Both the position numbers and the translations under genes were made by a program. From positions 1 through 64,000 of the forward strand of contig NZ_JAILYH010000007.1 in the NCBI RefSeq assembly GCF_019793435.1: a stretch of 64,000 bases of DNA, given 5' to 3'. Below the pieces are notes generated by a model that saw only the letters and a program-made list of their open reading frames with translations, did not search any database and was not told the origin of the DNA. Origin of the DNA: Rhizobium redzepovicii (GTDB lineage Bacteria; Pseudomonadota; Alphaproteobacteria; Rhizobiales; Rhizobiaceae). Positions 44,336 to 52,618 of this stretch are shown here, piece after piece (within the stretch, counting starts at the first letter, position 1; each line of letters starts with the position of its first letter).

Positions 44336-44962
44336 ATGAGAGACCTGATCCTGAAAATGTCCATATCGGTCGATGGTTTCGTCAGTGATCTGGATGGCCG
44401 GAACACATGGATGTTCGGCGCCGATCAGGAGGCGAAGGATTGGAGCGTGGAATATATAGGGAAAGCCGGCCTGCACATCATGGGCAGCCGCAGCTTCCTT
44501 GCCATGGCCCCCTTCTGGCCGACGTCCACCCTGGCCTTCGCGCCACCGATGAACCAGATCCCCAAGGCCGTCTTCTCACGACAGGGGCCGGCGATCCTCG
44601 GCAAGGTGGCGGCGACGCTCGATGACATCGGCGCCAAGGCGGGAACCGGACAATCTCCAGGGCTGCAGCCCGGCGCGGAAAGCTGGGCGGAGGCACATGT
44701 GGCAGGCGGAAACCTCGCGGAAGAAATCGCGACGCTGAAAGCCGAGGAGGGCAAACCGATCATCGCCCATGGCGGCGTGAGCTTTGGCCGCAGCCTGATC
44801 GCCGAGGGACTGGTCGATCAGTTCGCCCTGCTTGAGATCCCCGTGGCGCTCGGCAAAGGCCTGCCGTTATTCTCCGAGCTCACCGCGCCGAAGCCTCTCA
44901 AGCTGATGAGCTCGAAGGCTTTTCCAGGCGGCGCGGTGGCGCAGATCTATCGGCCAGCCTGA
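44336..44962 (+). CDS. RibD C-terminal-type dihydrofolate reductase-like protein
   Basis: This 208-residue protein belongs to the RibD_C/DHFR-like group. It starts MRDLILKMSISVDGFVSDLDG and has GRSL plus IIAHGGVSFGRSLIAEGLVDQF, which fits NADPH binding in this fold. Such stand-alone proteins are often annotated as dihydrofolate reductase family; the substrate is unknown. It follows the VOC gene in the same direction by about 90 bases. Confidence 0.83.
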   Translation: MRDLILKMSISVDGFVSDLDGRNTWMFGADQEAKDWSVEYIGKAGLHIMGSRSFLAMAPFWPTSTLAFAPPMNQIPKAVFSRQGPAILGKVAATLDDIGAKAGTGQSPGLQPGAESWAEAHVAGGNLAEEIATLKAEEGKPIIAHGGVSFGRSLIAEGLVDQFALLEIPVALGKGLPLFSELTAPKPLKLMSSKAFPGGAVAQIYRPA

Positions 44963-44987
44963 ACTGGTCGCCGGAGGTCAGCCGGCT

Positions 44988-45533
44988 TCAGCGGCCGTAG
45001 GTCACCTCGATGGAGGCCTTGGCGAGCGTATTTGCCCTGACATAGAAACCAACCATGGCCCCGGGCGCGGTCTCGGGAAGCGGCAGCTTGTCGACCGAGA
45101 GCGCGTAGATGGTGAACTGGTAGTGGTGCGGCGCATCGCCGGCCGGCGGGCATGCGCCGCCATATCCTGACGTAGCGAAGTCGGTGTGGCCTTCCACGGC
45201 ACCCGTTGGAAGTTTTTTCTCACCGCTGGCGCCAGTGGCGATTTTCGAGACATTTGCGGGAATGTTGAAGACAGACCAGTGCCACCAGCCCGAGCCGGTC
45301 GGAGCATCCGGATCGTAAGCCATGACCGCAAAGCTCTTGGTTCCCTCGGGTGCAGCCGACCAAACGAGTTCCGGCGAGATGTTTCTGCCCGCGCAACCAA
45401 AGCTGTTGAAGACCTGCGCATCAGCCATGGACTTGCCTGAAGTCAGATCTTTCGAGGTGAGTTTCATTTCGGCCTGGGCGGCCGTGGCGCCAAAGACGGA
45501 CGCGGCGAGAAGGACTGCTGTTATGAGACGCAT
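44988..45533 (-). CDS. PEBP-family protein (YbhB/YbcL type), exported
   Basis: This 181-residue phosphatidylethanolamine-binding-protein family member has a signal peptide (RLITAVLLAASVFGATAAQA). The ligand pocket motif AYDPDAPTGSGWWHWSVFNIP is near residues 72-92, and ACPPAGDAPHHYQFTIYALSVDKL follows. Bacterial PEBPs are small-ligand-binding proteins without clear function. It is convergent with the RibD-like gene. Confidence 0.9.
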   Translation of the reverse strand: MRLITAVLLAASVFGATAAQAEMKLTSKDLTSGKSMADAQVFNSFGCAGRNISPELVWSAAPEGTKSFAVMAYDPDAPTGSGWWHWSVFNIPANVSKIATGASGEKKLPTGAVEGHTDFATSGYGGACPPAGDAPHHYQFTIYALSVDKLPLPETAPGAMVGFYVRANTLAKASIEVTYGR

Positions 45534-45571
45534 GCTGTTTTCCTGCGGTTGATGACGCCGGAAAACTACCG

Positions 45572-46426
45572 TCAGCGAGTCAGTGCATCTGCCCCGCTAT
45601 GCTCAACTTCTGCCCCGATCCGTTCAAAATGCTCGGAACCACTGCGCACGTGGCGCGGACTGACGCCGAACCGCTCTTTGAAACGCGCCGAAAATTGAGA
45701 GGGTGAATCGTAGCCGACCTCAAGCGCGACCTGCGCCATCGGCAGCGTCGTCGTATGAATGAGCCCCAGCGCCCGGTTCATTCTCGTATCGCTCAGGATC
45801 TCGCTGAAGCCGGTATTCTCCGCGGCCAGCCTGCGCCTCAGTGTCGCTTCGCTCATGTTGAACGAACGCGCCGCATGCGCCAATGTCCAATCAAAGGCCG
45901 GATCGCTTTCGATCTTCTGCCGCAGCCGATCCTCAAGCCGAGGACTCTGGCCTTCACCCAGCACCGCACCGCAGAGCGCAAACCAGATGACGAGTTCCAT
46001 CAGCCTGGCCCTGGCAATGGCGCCAGGAAGCCTCGCCAGGTTGCCGGGCTGACAGCAATAGTCAAACAATACGGCGGCTTCTTCCGGGAAGCTCGAGGTG
46101 CTTGCCGGAAGCGGCCGCGAGGGAACGGCGATTGGCCCCATCCTCGCATAGGCATCCTCGAACAACTGTCTCGGAACGGGAAGTGCTACGGTCTGATAGT
46201 TTCGCGGCGCCTTCGGAATGTTCTCCATCGTCAATGGCTGATAGTCGGGCAGCAAGCCGTATGCGCCGGCCTCAAGGCGCAAAGGCCTGTCATCCGCCAT
46301 GATGATCTTAGTTCCCGATTGCACTTGGAACAAAATGGGGCTCGTATTGACGAGACGATAAAAACAGGCTCGCCCACCCTGCCGGATCAAGGCCCTGGTC
46401 GGAACGGGAAAGACTTCGTCCAGCAT
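45572..46426 (-). CDS. AraC-family transcription regulator
   Basis: This 284-residue regulator has an N-terminal cupin-like AraC domain and a C-terminal double HTH (about 185-280). The HTH includes RSFNMSEATLRRRLAAENTGFSEIL and MAQVALEVGYDSPSQFSARFKERFGVSPRHVR, the standard AraC signature. I placed the start at 46426, cutting a 21-residue lead. Its target is not evident, but the PEBP gene downstream is a candidate. Confidence 0.88.
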   Translation of the reverse strand: MLDEVFPVPTRALIRQGGRACFYRLVNTSPILFQVQSGTKIIMADDRPLRLEAGAYGLLPDYQPLTMENIPKAPRNYQTVALPVPRQLFEDAYARMGPIAVPSRPLPASTSSFPEEAAVLFDYCCQPGNLARLPGAIARARLMELVIWFALCGAVLGEGQSPRLEDRLRQKIESDPAFDWTLAHAARSFNMSEATLRRRLAAENTGFSEILSDTRMNRALGLIHTTTLPMAQVALEVGYDSPSQFSARFKERFGVSPRHVRSGSEHFERIGAEVEHSGADALTR

Positions 46427-46529
46427 AGCTTCTCCGGCAAAAGGGCGCGCGCCTCGCCCGGATCGTGATCCTTGGGTATCGCGGCCCACCTGTCTATCTT
46501 ATGTTCGTCTTCCAAACGGGACCAAACCG

Positions 46530-46805
46530 ATGGCCCGCGCTGAAAACCTCATTACCACCGTATCGACCAAAGGACAGGTCATACTTCCCAAAACCGTGTG
46601 CCAACGGCGGGAATGGAAGGCGGGAACTCGTCTCATTGTCGAGAAAAACCCGGACGGTGTGCTGCAAAGGCAAGCGCCCGCCTTCGCGCTGACGCAGGCA
46701 GACGACGTGTTCAGCACGCTTCCCTTCAATGGCGAGCCGAAAACCCTGGAAGAGATGGAAGCCGGCATCCTGGCGGAAGCCCGACGTTCCCATGATCGCG
46801 ATTGA
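46530..46805 (+). CDS. AbrB/MazE-type antitoxin-like DNA-binding protein (orphan)
   Basis: This 91-residue SpoVT/AbrB-fold protein carries the swapped-hairpin motif TTVSTKGQVILPKTVCQRREWKAGTRLIVEK at about residues 9-40. In a type II toxin-antitoxin pair this protein would bind and silence a PIN-domain toxin and repress its own promoter. Here the next gene is a damaged vapC, so it is an orphan antitoxin. The start overlaps nothing upstream. Confidence 0.8.
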   Translation: MARAENLITTVSTKGQVILPKTVCQRREWKAGTRLIVEKNPDGVLQRQAPAFALTQADDVFSTLPFNGEPKTLEEMEAGILAEARRSHDRD

Positions 46806-46857
46806 TACGATCTCATCGCCCGATACCTGACAGACGATCACAGCCTTGATCGCGCCG
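46792..46857 (+). pseudogene. vapC: Frameshifted and truncated VapC (PIN-domain) toxin remnant
   Basis: ATG 46792 overlaps the antitoxin stop as in vapBC operons. The first codons read MIAIDT, the canonical PIN start, but then a one-base loss puts the frame into ISSPDT and a stop at 46830. Restoring one base gives NLIARYLTDDHS, matching VapC N-termini. Homology is lost before about 46860, so most of the toxin is gone. Confidence 0.7.
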
Positions 46858-47836
46858 TGCTCGGCGGGCTTTCATGCAAGCGGTTCCAGGCGCGGCGTAG
46901 CTGCCGCGCCGAGCCGAAGCCGGCGCGCATTGCGACCGCCTCCATGTCCAGCCGCGAACCGGCGAGCATCTCGCGGGCGAGCGCCACGCGCATACGATTG
47001 ACGAAATCCGTGACGCTCATGCCTGTCTGTTCGTTGAACAGCCGCGAGAGGTTGCGGGGGCTGGCGCCGCTGAGGCGTGCAAGTGCTGCGACCGATCAGT
47101 CCTGAGCCGGATCGGCCACCACTGCGTCCTGCACACGATGAATGACCGGATGGATATGGTTTCGGCCTTCAAGCCAGGGTGAAAGCTGCGGGTCCGAGCC
47201 GCCGCGCCTGAGATAGACGACGAGATATCGCGCCACCGCGACAGCGCATGCGTGGCCCGCCGCTTCGGCGACGATATGCAACATGAGGTCGATGCCGGCG
47301 GTGATGCCGGCGCTCGTCAGGCGCTCTCCGTCCTCGACATAAAGCCGATTCTCCCGGACACGCGCCGTGGGCGCGAGCCTGATCAGGTCTTCCATGCAGC
47401 CGTGATGAGTGGTGCAGTCGCAATCGTCGAGCATTCCCGCCTCGGCGGCGAGCAATGCGCCCGAACAGATCGAGGCCAGGCGAATTCCCGGACGAATGGC
47501 ACGTCTCAGCCATTCGACGATGGCAGCCTCATCGGCGCATTCCCGTTCGCTATGCTCGAGGCCGTTTTCCATCGGGGCGTCGGCGCTGCCGGCAATGACG
47601 ACAAGCGCGCCATCCGGCAATCGCTCCGGCAGCGGAGCAACGCCGGTAACGGCAAGAGCTATCGAGCTGCCGACCGTCGACGACGGACCGATATAGGTGA
47701 CGGTAAAGCGCACCCTGTTCTGTTCGAGGTTGGCCTTACGCAGCACCTCGATCGGGCCGGCCACGTCGAGCAGCAGAACGCGCGGCGGGACGACGACGAA
47801 AACCGGGATATCGAGGGGCTGCGCAGGGTCGGTCAT
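46838..47836 (-). pseudogene. GlxA/FtrA-type DJ-1/PfpI plus AraC regulator with one in-frame stop
   Basis: The N-terminal part (47836 to 47099) is a DJ-1/PfpI amidase-like domain with the ICSGALLAAEAGML elbow. The C-terminal part (from 47095 to 46838) is an AraC double HTH (SGASPRNLSRLF ... AVAMRAGFGSARQLRRAW). The two lie in one frame, separated by a single TGA at 47096-47098. Relatives have Trp at this place (DPAQDWSV), so TGG to TGA is the likely change. The HTH half also contains an internal ATG at 47020, so a short product is conceivable, but an intact regulator is not made unless the stop is read through. It overlaps the isochorismatase gene end as ATGA. Confidence 0.85.
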
Positions 47837-48399
47837 GCGGCGAGCAGCTCCCCACGGCCTGTCAGTGCCTGTTCGACGGTCGCGATCCGCGCGAAGCGAC
47901 CGGAGAGAACAAGTTCGGTTCGGTCCCGGATTTCCCTGGCGCTCCAGCTGCGTCCGATACCGTCGGTCATCGGGAATGTCAGGGTCGCTTCGCCGACATA
48001 ATCGACCTGATAGCCGAGATCCGAGGCGTGACGCGTCGTGGTCTCGCAGCATTGTTCGGTGCGGATGCCGGAGACGAGGAGACGGCGGACGCCATTCTCG
48101 GTCAGCCACACGTCGAGCCCCGAACCGACGAGAGCGCTATGGCGGCTCTTCCTGAAGGTCGCCTTCGGGGCGATCCGGAGTGGGGCAAGCGTTCTGACGA
48201 GCCCGGAGCTTTCGGAGAACGGCCCGTTTCCATCGACATGAAAGATCTGAATGACTGTCATGCCGCGGGCTTCCGCGCCGTCGATCAAAGCCTGCTGGCG
48301 ATCGATATAGGCGGAGGCGAGGTCTTCATCCCAATAATCACGGTGCCTGAAGGATTCCTGGGCGTCGATGACGAGAAGAACGGTATCATGATCGGACAT
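47833..48399 (-). CDS. Isochorismatase-family cysteine hydrolase
   Basis: This 188-residue hydrolase starts DTVLLVIDAQESF, with catalytic Asp, then Lys in KATFRKSRHSAL and a Cys in GIRTEQCCETTTRHASD, the D-K-C triad of this family. The substrate is probably an amide or a similar small molecule. It lies upstream of the broken GlxA-type regulator in one operon, a common pairing. Confidence 0.88.
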   Translation of the reverse strand: MSDHDTVLLVIDAQESFRHRDYWDEDLASAYIDRQQALIDGAEARGMTVIQIFHVDGNGPFSESSGLVRTLAPLRIAPKATFRKSRHSALVGSGLDVWLTENGVRRLLVSGIRTEQCCETTTRHASDLGYQVDYVGEATLTFPMTDGIGRSWSAREIRDRTELVLSGRFARIATVEQALTGRGELLAA

Positions 48400-48519
48400 T
48401 TTTTGCTCGTTCGAGATTGATCATGACGCCATACTCCGCGATTTGAAAGCGGAGCGAAATGCACGCCGCGGACAAAGAGCGGACAATTCACGCCAATAGC
48501 TGCTTTCAGCGGCAGGCGA

Positions 48520-49416
48520 CTAACGCCTGGCGGACGTCCTGATATGATCGACCAAGGCCCGTAGCTTCAGCGGCTGCCGCTGGCGCCTGGGATAATAGAG
48601 ATAAAAGCCCGGAAACGGTGGACAGAAATCTTCGAGCAGCGGTACGAGTTCGCCGCGTTCGACATAGGGCTGAAAGGTTTCCACCATGCCGAAGGTGATC
48701 CCGGCGCCGGCGCAGGCCATGCGGATCATCATGCCCATGTCGTTGGTCGTAACGGCGGGATCGACGGAGACCTCGAAATCGCGGCCATTTTCGGTGAATT
48801 CCCAGCGATAGGGCGCCGTATCGGGACGCGGCCGCCAGCCGATGCAGCAATGACCCTGCAGCTCGCCGGGATGGCGCGGACGGCCGCGGCTGTCGAGGTA
48901 GGCGGGGGATGCCACGGCATATTGCCTCTGCCGCTCGGAGACCGAGATTGCAATCATATCCTGCTCGATCACCTCGCCGAGCCGGACGCCCGCATCGAAG
49001 CCGGCCTCGACGATATCGAATTCGTCATCGGTGATGGTGATATCGAGTTTGATCTCAGGGCAGGCCTCGATGAAGCCGGCCAGCAAGGTGCCAGACAGAA
49101 AACTCTCGGCGATCGACGAGACGGTGAGCCTGAGCAGGCCGCTCGGGCGCGCCTGCATTTCCCGCAGCGTCTGCATCGCATCCCTGACCTGCCGCACAGA
49201 CGGGCGAACCGCCTCGAAGAACACTTCGCCGGCCTCGGTCAGGCTGACGCTGCGCGTCGTGCGTTGGACGAGCGCAACGCCGAGGCGATCCTCCAGGCGC
49301 TGCAAAGCCTGGCTGACGGCGGAGCGGGTGACGCCAAGCCGCTCGCCGGCGAGGCGGAAGTTGCGCGCCTCCGCCACCGCAAGAAAGACCGAAATGCCTT
49401 CGAGATCATCGACCAT
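48520..49416 (-). CDS. LysR-family transcription regulator
   Basis: This 298-residue regulator has a winged HTH at residues 4-62 (GISVFLAVAEARNFRLAGERLGVTRSAVSQALQRLE) and a LysR effector domain from about 90. It is divergent from the Atu4866-family gene and two SDR genes, its likely targets. A symmetric site lies directly upstream of the start codon at 49417-49435 and may give autoregulation. Confidence 0.92.
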   Translation of the reverse strand: MVDDLEGISVFLAVAEARNFRLAGERLGVTRSAVSQALQRLEDRLGVALVQRTTRSVSLTEAGEVFFEAVRPSVRQVRDAMQTLREMQARPSGLLRLTVSSIAESFLSGTLLAGFIEACPEIKLDITITDDEFDIVEAGFDAGVRLGEVIEQDMIAISVSERQRQYAVASPAYLDSRGRPRHPGELQGHCCIGWRPRPDTAPYRWEFTENGRDFEVSVDPAVTTNDMGMMIRMACAGAGITFGMVETFQPYVERGELVPLLEDFCPPFPGFYLYYPRRQRQPLKLRALVDHIRTSARR

Positions 49417-49435
49417 TGGTTAGTATTTCTAACCA
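49417..49435. promoter_or_regulatory. LysR-type operator at the regulator start
   Basis: TGGTTAG and CTAACCA are perfect arms around TATTT, a T-N11-A-like box typical of LysR binding. It touches the LysR start codon and sits 78 bases before the divergent gene. Confidence 0.6.
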
Positions 49436-49512
49436 TGGCATCCCGAATTGGCAACTTAATCACGTCGACCAAGGAGACTATCTTCCTCTCGAGGCCAAGC
49501 AAGGCAGTGTTC

Positions 49513-49917
49513 ATGGACAGGCCTCTTTCGAAGAGAAGACCGATGCGAAACATTTCAGCCAGACCTGTTCTGCTTCTTTCCGCCGCAACCACCTTGGCCG
49601 GCACGGCGATCGGTTGGGCAGCCGCGGATGGTCTCAACGCCGGGCAATCCGTGCGTCAACAAACAAGCGAGGACATGATGCAACAACATCCCTATGTCGG
49701 CATGTGGGTCACGGATGATGGCCGTGTGCGCCACGAACTTCTGGCTGATGGGCGCTACGACGAGGCCCGCGGCAGCCGGGAAAGCGCCTATCGAGGCCGC
49801 TACGAAGTCACCGGAAGCCACATCGAATACTGGGACGACACCGGCTTCACCGCCGACGGCGATTTTGCCGACGGCAACACACTCCATCATGGCGGCATGG
49901 TGTTTCGCCGCAAATAA
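49513..49917 (+). CDS. Atu4866-family small protein, probably membrane anchored
   Basis: This 134-residue protein has an N-terminal hydrophobic segment (PVLLLSAATTLAGTAIGWAAA). Its C-terminal Atu4866 domain is HPYVGMWVTDDGRVRHELL, then GRYEVTGSHIEYWDDTGFTADGDF. The domain is a lipocalin-like small beta structure of unknown function, known from Agrobacterium. It is divergent from the LysR gene and 48 bases before an SDR. Confidence 0.85.
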   Translation: MDRPLSKRRPMRNISARPVLLLSAATTLAGTAIGWAAADGLNAGQSVRQQTSEDMMQQHPYVGMWVTDDGRVRHELLADGRYDEARGSRESAYRGRYEVTGSHIEYWDDTGFTADGDFADGNTLHHGGMVFRRK

Positions 49918-49964
49918 TACATCACTCGGGATAAGGCCGTTTCCGGCCGGAAAGGACGACAATC

Positions 49965-50807
49965 ATGTCTTCCATCACACCCATCTGGTTCATAACGGGC
50001 GCCTCGTCCGGCCTCGGCCGGGCGCTTGCCGAAACGGTTCTAGCCCGGGGCTGGCGCGCCGCCGTTACCGCACGCAGACCCGAAGCCTTGAAAGATCTCA
50101 CGGCAGCACACGGCGACCGCGCCCTTGCTCTCGCGCTCGATGTGACGGATGCCCGCTCCGTCGCCCGCGCGGTCCAGGACGCCGAAGCGCATTTCGGCGC
50201 GATCGGCGTGCTCGTCAACAATGCCGGTTACGGCTACCTCTCGGCGATCGAAGAGGGCGAAGAAACCGAAATACGCGCCCAGTTCGAGACCAATGTCTTC
50301 GGCTTGATCGCCGTTACCAAACACGTCCTGCCGGGCATGCGCTCGCGCCGTCGGGGGCATATCTTCAACGTCTCTTCGCTCGGCGGGCTCGTCGCCTTCG
50401 CCGCGACCGGCTACTACCATGCCACTAAGTTCGCGGTCGAAGCCCTGTCGGAGTCGCTTTTCCATGAGGTCAAACCGCTCGGCATCGATGTGACGATCCT
50501 CGAGCCCGGCGCCTTCCGCACGGATTGGGCCGGTCGGTCGATGGTCGAATCCAGGACTGTTATCGACGACTATGCCGAGACATCGGGCAAACGGCGCCAG
50601 GCCACCCGTTCGGTCTCCGGCAAGCAGCCAGGCGATCCGGCGCGCGCCGCAGCCGCGATCATATCGGCATTCGAGGCGGACGAGCCGCCACTGCGGCTGT
50701 TGCTCGGCGCGCCTGCCCTGAAGATCGCCCGCGAACGGCTCGATGCGCTGCGGGTAAATTTCGACGCCTGGGCAGAGACGACGCTCAGCGCCGATTTCCC
50801 CAGCTGA
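49965..50807 (+). CDS. SDR-family oxidoreductase
   Basis: This 280-residue classical short-chain dehydrogenase has the coenzyme motif TGASSGLGRALAE near residues 11-23, NNAGYGYL near 86-93, the catalytic Ser (FNVSSLGG) and YYHATKFAVE near 147-156 (Tyr and Lys). The extended C-terminus resembles the oxidoreductase group of DltE/YbbO type. The substrate is unknown. Probably expressed with the next SDR under the divergent LysR. Confidence 0.9.
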   Translation: MSSITPIWFITGASSGLGRALAETVLARGWRAAVTARRPEALKDLTAAHGDRALALALDVTDARSVARAVQDAEAHFGAIGVLVNNAGYGYLSAIEEGEETEIRAQFETNVFGLIAVTKHVLPGMRSRRRGHIFNVSSLGGLVAFAATGYYHATKFAVEALSESLFHEVKPLGIDVTILEPGAFRTDWAGRSMVESRTVIDDYAETSGKRRQATRSVSGKQPGDPARAAAAIISAFEADEPPLRLLLGAPALKIARERLDALRVNFDAWAETTLSADFPS

Positions 50808-50844
50808 TCGCCCAGAAAACACTCATCGAAAAATGGAGCTTGAA

Positions 50845-51579
50845 ATGTCGAAGATCGAAGGAAAAGTCGTTGCCATCACTGGAGCCAGCAGCGGCATCGG
50901 AGAGGCTGCGGCAAGAGTGCTGGCTGCCGCAGGCGCCCATATCGTGATCGGCGCGCGCCGCACCGAGCGGTTGCAGGCGCTTGCCGGCGAAATCGAAGCC
51001 AAGGGGGGAATGGTGCGCCTGCGAAAACTTGATGTCACCGACCGTTCCGAGGTCGAGGCCTTTGCCGGTTTTGCCAGATCGGAATTCGGCCGGCTTGACG
51101 TCTTCGTCAACAATGCCGGGGTCATGCCGCTCTCGCCGTTCGACGCTCTCAAAGTCGAGGAATGGGACCGGATGGTCGACGTCAACATCAAGGGCGTTCT
51201 CTACGGCATCGCCGCAGCCCTGCCGATCATGAAGGCGCAGGGATCAGGGCAGATCGTCAACCTGTCTTCGATCGGCGGCCACAGTGTCTCGCCGACGGCC
51301 GCCGTCTATTGCGCGACGAAATTCGCAGTCCGTGCGATCTCGGACGGGCTGCGGCAGGAGACCGATCGCATCCGCGTCACCGTCATTTCTCCCGGCACGA
51401 CGACCTCGGAACTGGCCGAGACGATCACCGATCCGACCGCGCGGGACGCCATGAAGGCGTTCAGAGCGGTCACGATCAGCCCGGAGGCCGTCGCCAATTC
51501 GATCCTCTACGCCATCAGCCAGCCCGATGACGTCGATGTCAGCGAGATCATCATCCGACCGACGGCGAGCCCGTATTGA
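50845..51579 (+). CDS. SDR-family oxidoreductase
   Basis: This 244-residue classical SDR has ITGASSGIGEAAARVLA at residues 10-26, NNAGVMPLSP, the Ser in NLSSIGG and YCATKFAVRA as catalytic YxxxK. I placed the start at 50845 since GGAG lies 7 bases upstream; 50833 would add four residues. Substrate unknown; similar to clavaldehyde or serine-3-dehydrogenase-like enzymes. Confidence 0.92.
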   Translation: MSKIEGKVVAITGASSGIGEAAARVLAAAGAHIVIGARRTERLQALAGEIEAKGGMVRLRKLDVTDRSEVEAFAGFARSEFGRLDVFVNNAGVMPLSPFDALKVEEWDRMVDVNIKGVLYGIAAALPIMKAQGSGQIVNLSSIGGHSVSPTAAVYCATKFAVRAISDGLRQETDRIRVTVISPGTTTSELAETITDPTARDAMKAFRAVTISPEAVANSILYAISQPDDVDVSEIIIRPTASPY

Positions 51580-51595
51580 GCAGCCGGCATTTCGA

Positions 51596-52159
51596 CTAGA
51601 GGCCCAGCGACTGCTGGGCCGGCGGCGGCGGGGCAAGGCTGACGCCTTCGAGTTCCAGCATACGGGCCTTCGATGACGAACCGCCGGGAGCGGAGAAGCC
51701 GCCGATCTTGCCGCCGGCGGCCAGCACCCGGTGGCAGGGAATGATCAGCGCGACCGGGTTCTTTGCCATCGCCTGGCCGACGTCGCGGGCGGCTTCCGGC
51801 CTGGCGCCGAGCTCTTTCGCCAGCGCGCCGTAGGTGGTCGTACGACCCCAACCAACACGCCTTGCCGCTGCATAAATATCCCTGAAGAAGGCATCCTGGC
51901 CGGCCAGATCGAGTTCGACGCCTGAGAAATCCGTTTCCTCGCCCTGGAAATAGCGCTTCACCGCCGCGACCGTTTCGAGCACATTGGGCGTCGGCGCGCC
52001 GGGTTCGGCATCCGGCAGGCGGCGGCGCAGCAGGCGTTCTGTCGCTTCCGCTGACTTCGTCGGCAACTGGAAGCGGGCGATGCCGGCGTCGCGCCAGGCG
52101 ATGCCGCAGAAACCGCCGGCGGTTTCGAAGATCAGATAGTGGTATGTCGTCTGGGCCAT
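51596..52159 (-). CDS. ogt: Methylated-DNA-protein-cysteine methyltransferase
   Basis: This 187-residue DNA-repair protein removes alkyl groups from O6-guanine. The active-site Cys is in IIPCHRVLAAGGKIGGFS, near residues 139-156, and the DNA-binding HTH VGWGRTTTYGALAKELG is before it. The start at 52159 gives the common length. It is convergent with the SDR. Confidence 0.94.
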   Translation of the reverse strand: MAQTTYHYLIFETAGGFCGIAWRDAGIARFQLPTKSAEATERLLRRRLPDAEPGAPTPNVLETVAAVKRYFQGEETDFSGVELDLAGQDAFFRDIYAAARRVGWGRTTTYGALAKELGARPEAARDVGQAMAKNPVALIIPCHRVLAAGGKIGGFSAPGGSSSKARMLELEGVSLAPPPPAQQSLGL

Positions 52160-52618
52160 AACACAGCCTCCACGTTTTTCGATCAACACCAAAATCGTAC
52201 GGGACGGCCGCTGTTTCAACCCGATTCTTGCGCCTCATGTTCTTTTTCTGTTCTTGATATCCTATCATGCCGGCGTATCTTTCATGCCGTTTGGGAACGA
52301 CGAGGTGGGTCATGACGGCCGGATAGCCCATAAACAGACTTCCTTCGATTTCGACCATGGTCAGAATCGGCGCGGGCGGCCGGGTGAAAGCCGGAGTGAC
52401 AGTCACGGCTTTTCTTCGCTCTCTGCCCTACCGCGATCGTCGAACGGCAAGCGGCGTCGAATTCCTGCTGATCCACAGCCTTCTCGGAAAAACCGAACAT
52501 CATCGATCGCTGGCCGCTGCTCGGCTGAGGCACCGTGCCCGGTGAGACTTGCGCTTGCCGGATATCCGCGGATAAAGCTGGAAGCGCCGTTCGGATGGCA
52601 ATGCGGAGCGAAGACAGC
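52160..52618. other. Gap between ogt and the M14 gene with no supported gene
   Basis: The 459 bases between the divergent genes contain open frames in several directions, but none shows family motifs or a good start. It holds the two promoter regions. A proximal piece after 52595 may be an N-terminal extension of the M14 gene. Confidence 0.45.

Noticed and set aside
46530..46857. Intact vapBC toxin-antitoxin system
   Set aside because: The toxin frame stops after 12 codons and homology ends soon after.
47096..47098. TGA read as selenocysteine in the GlxA-type regulator
   Set aside because: Relatives have Trp at this position and no selenocysteine insertion hairpin or selenoprotein context is seen; a nonsense change is simpler.
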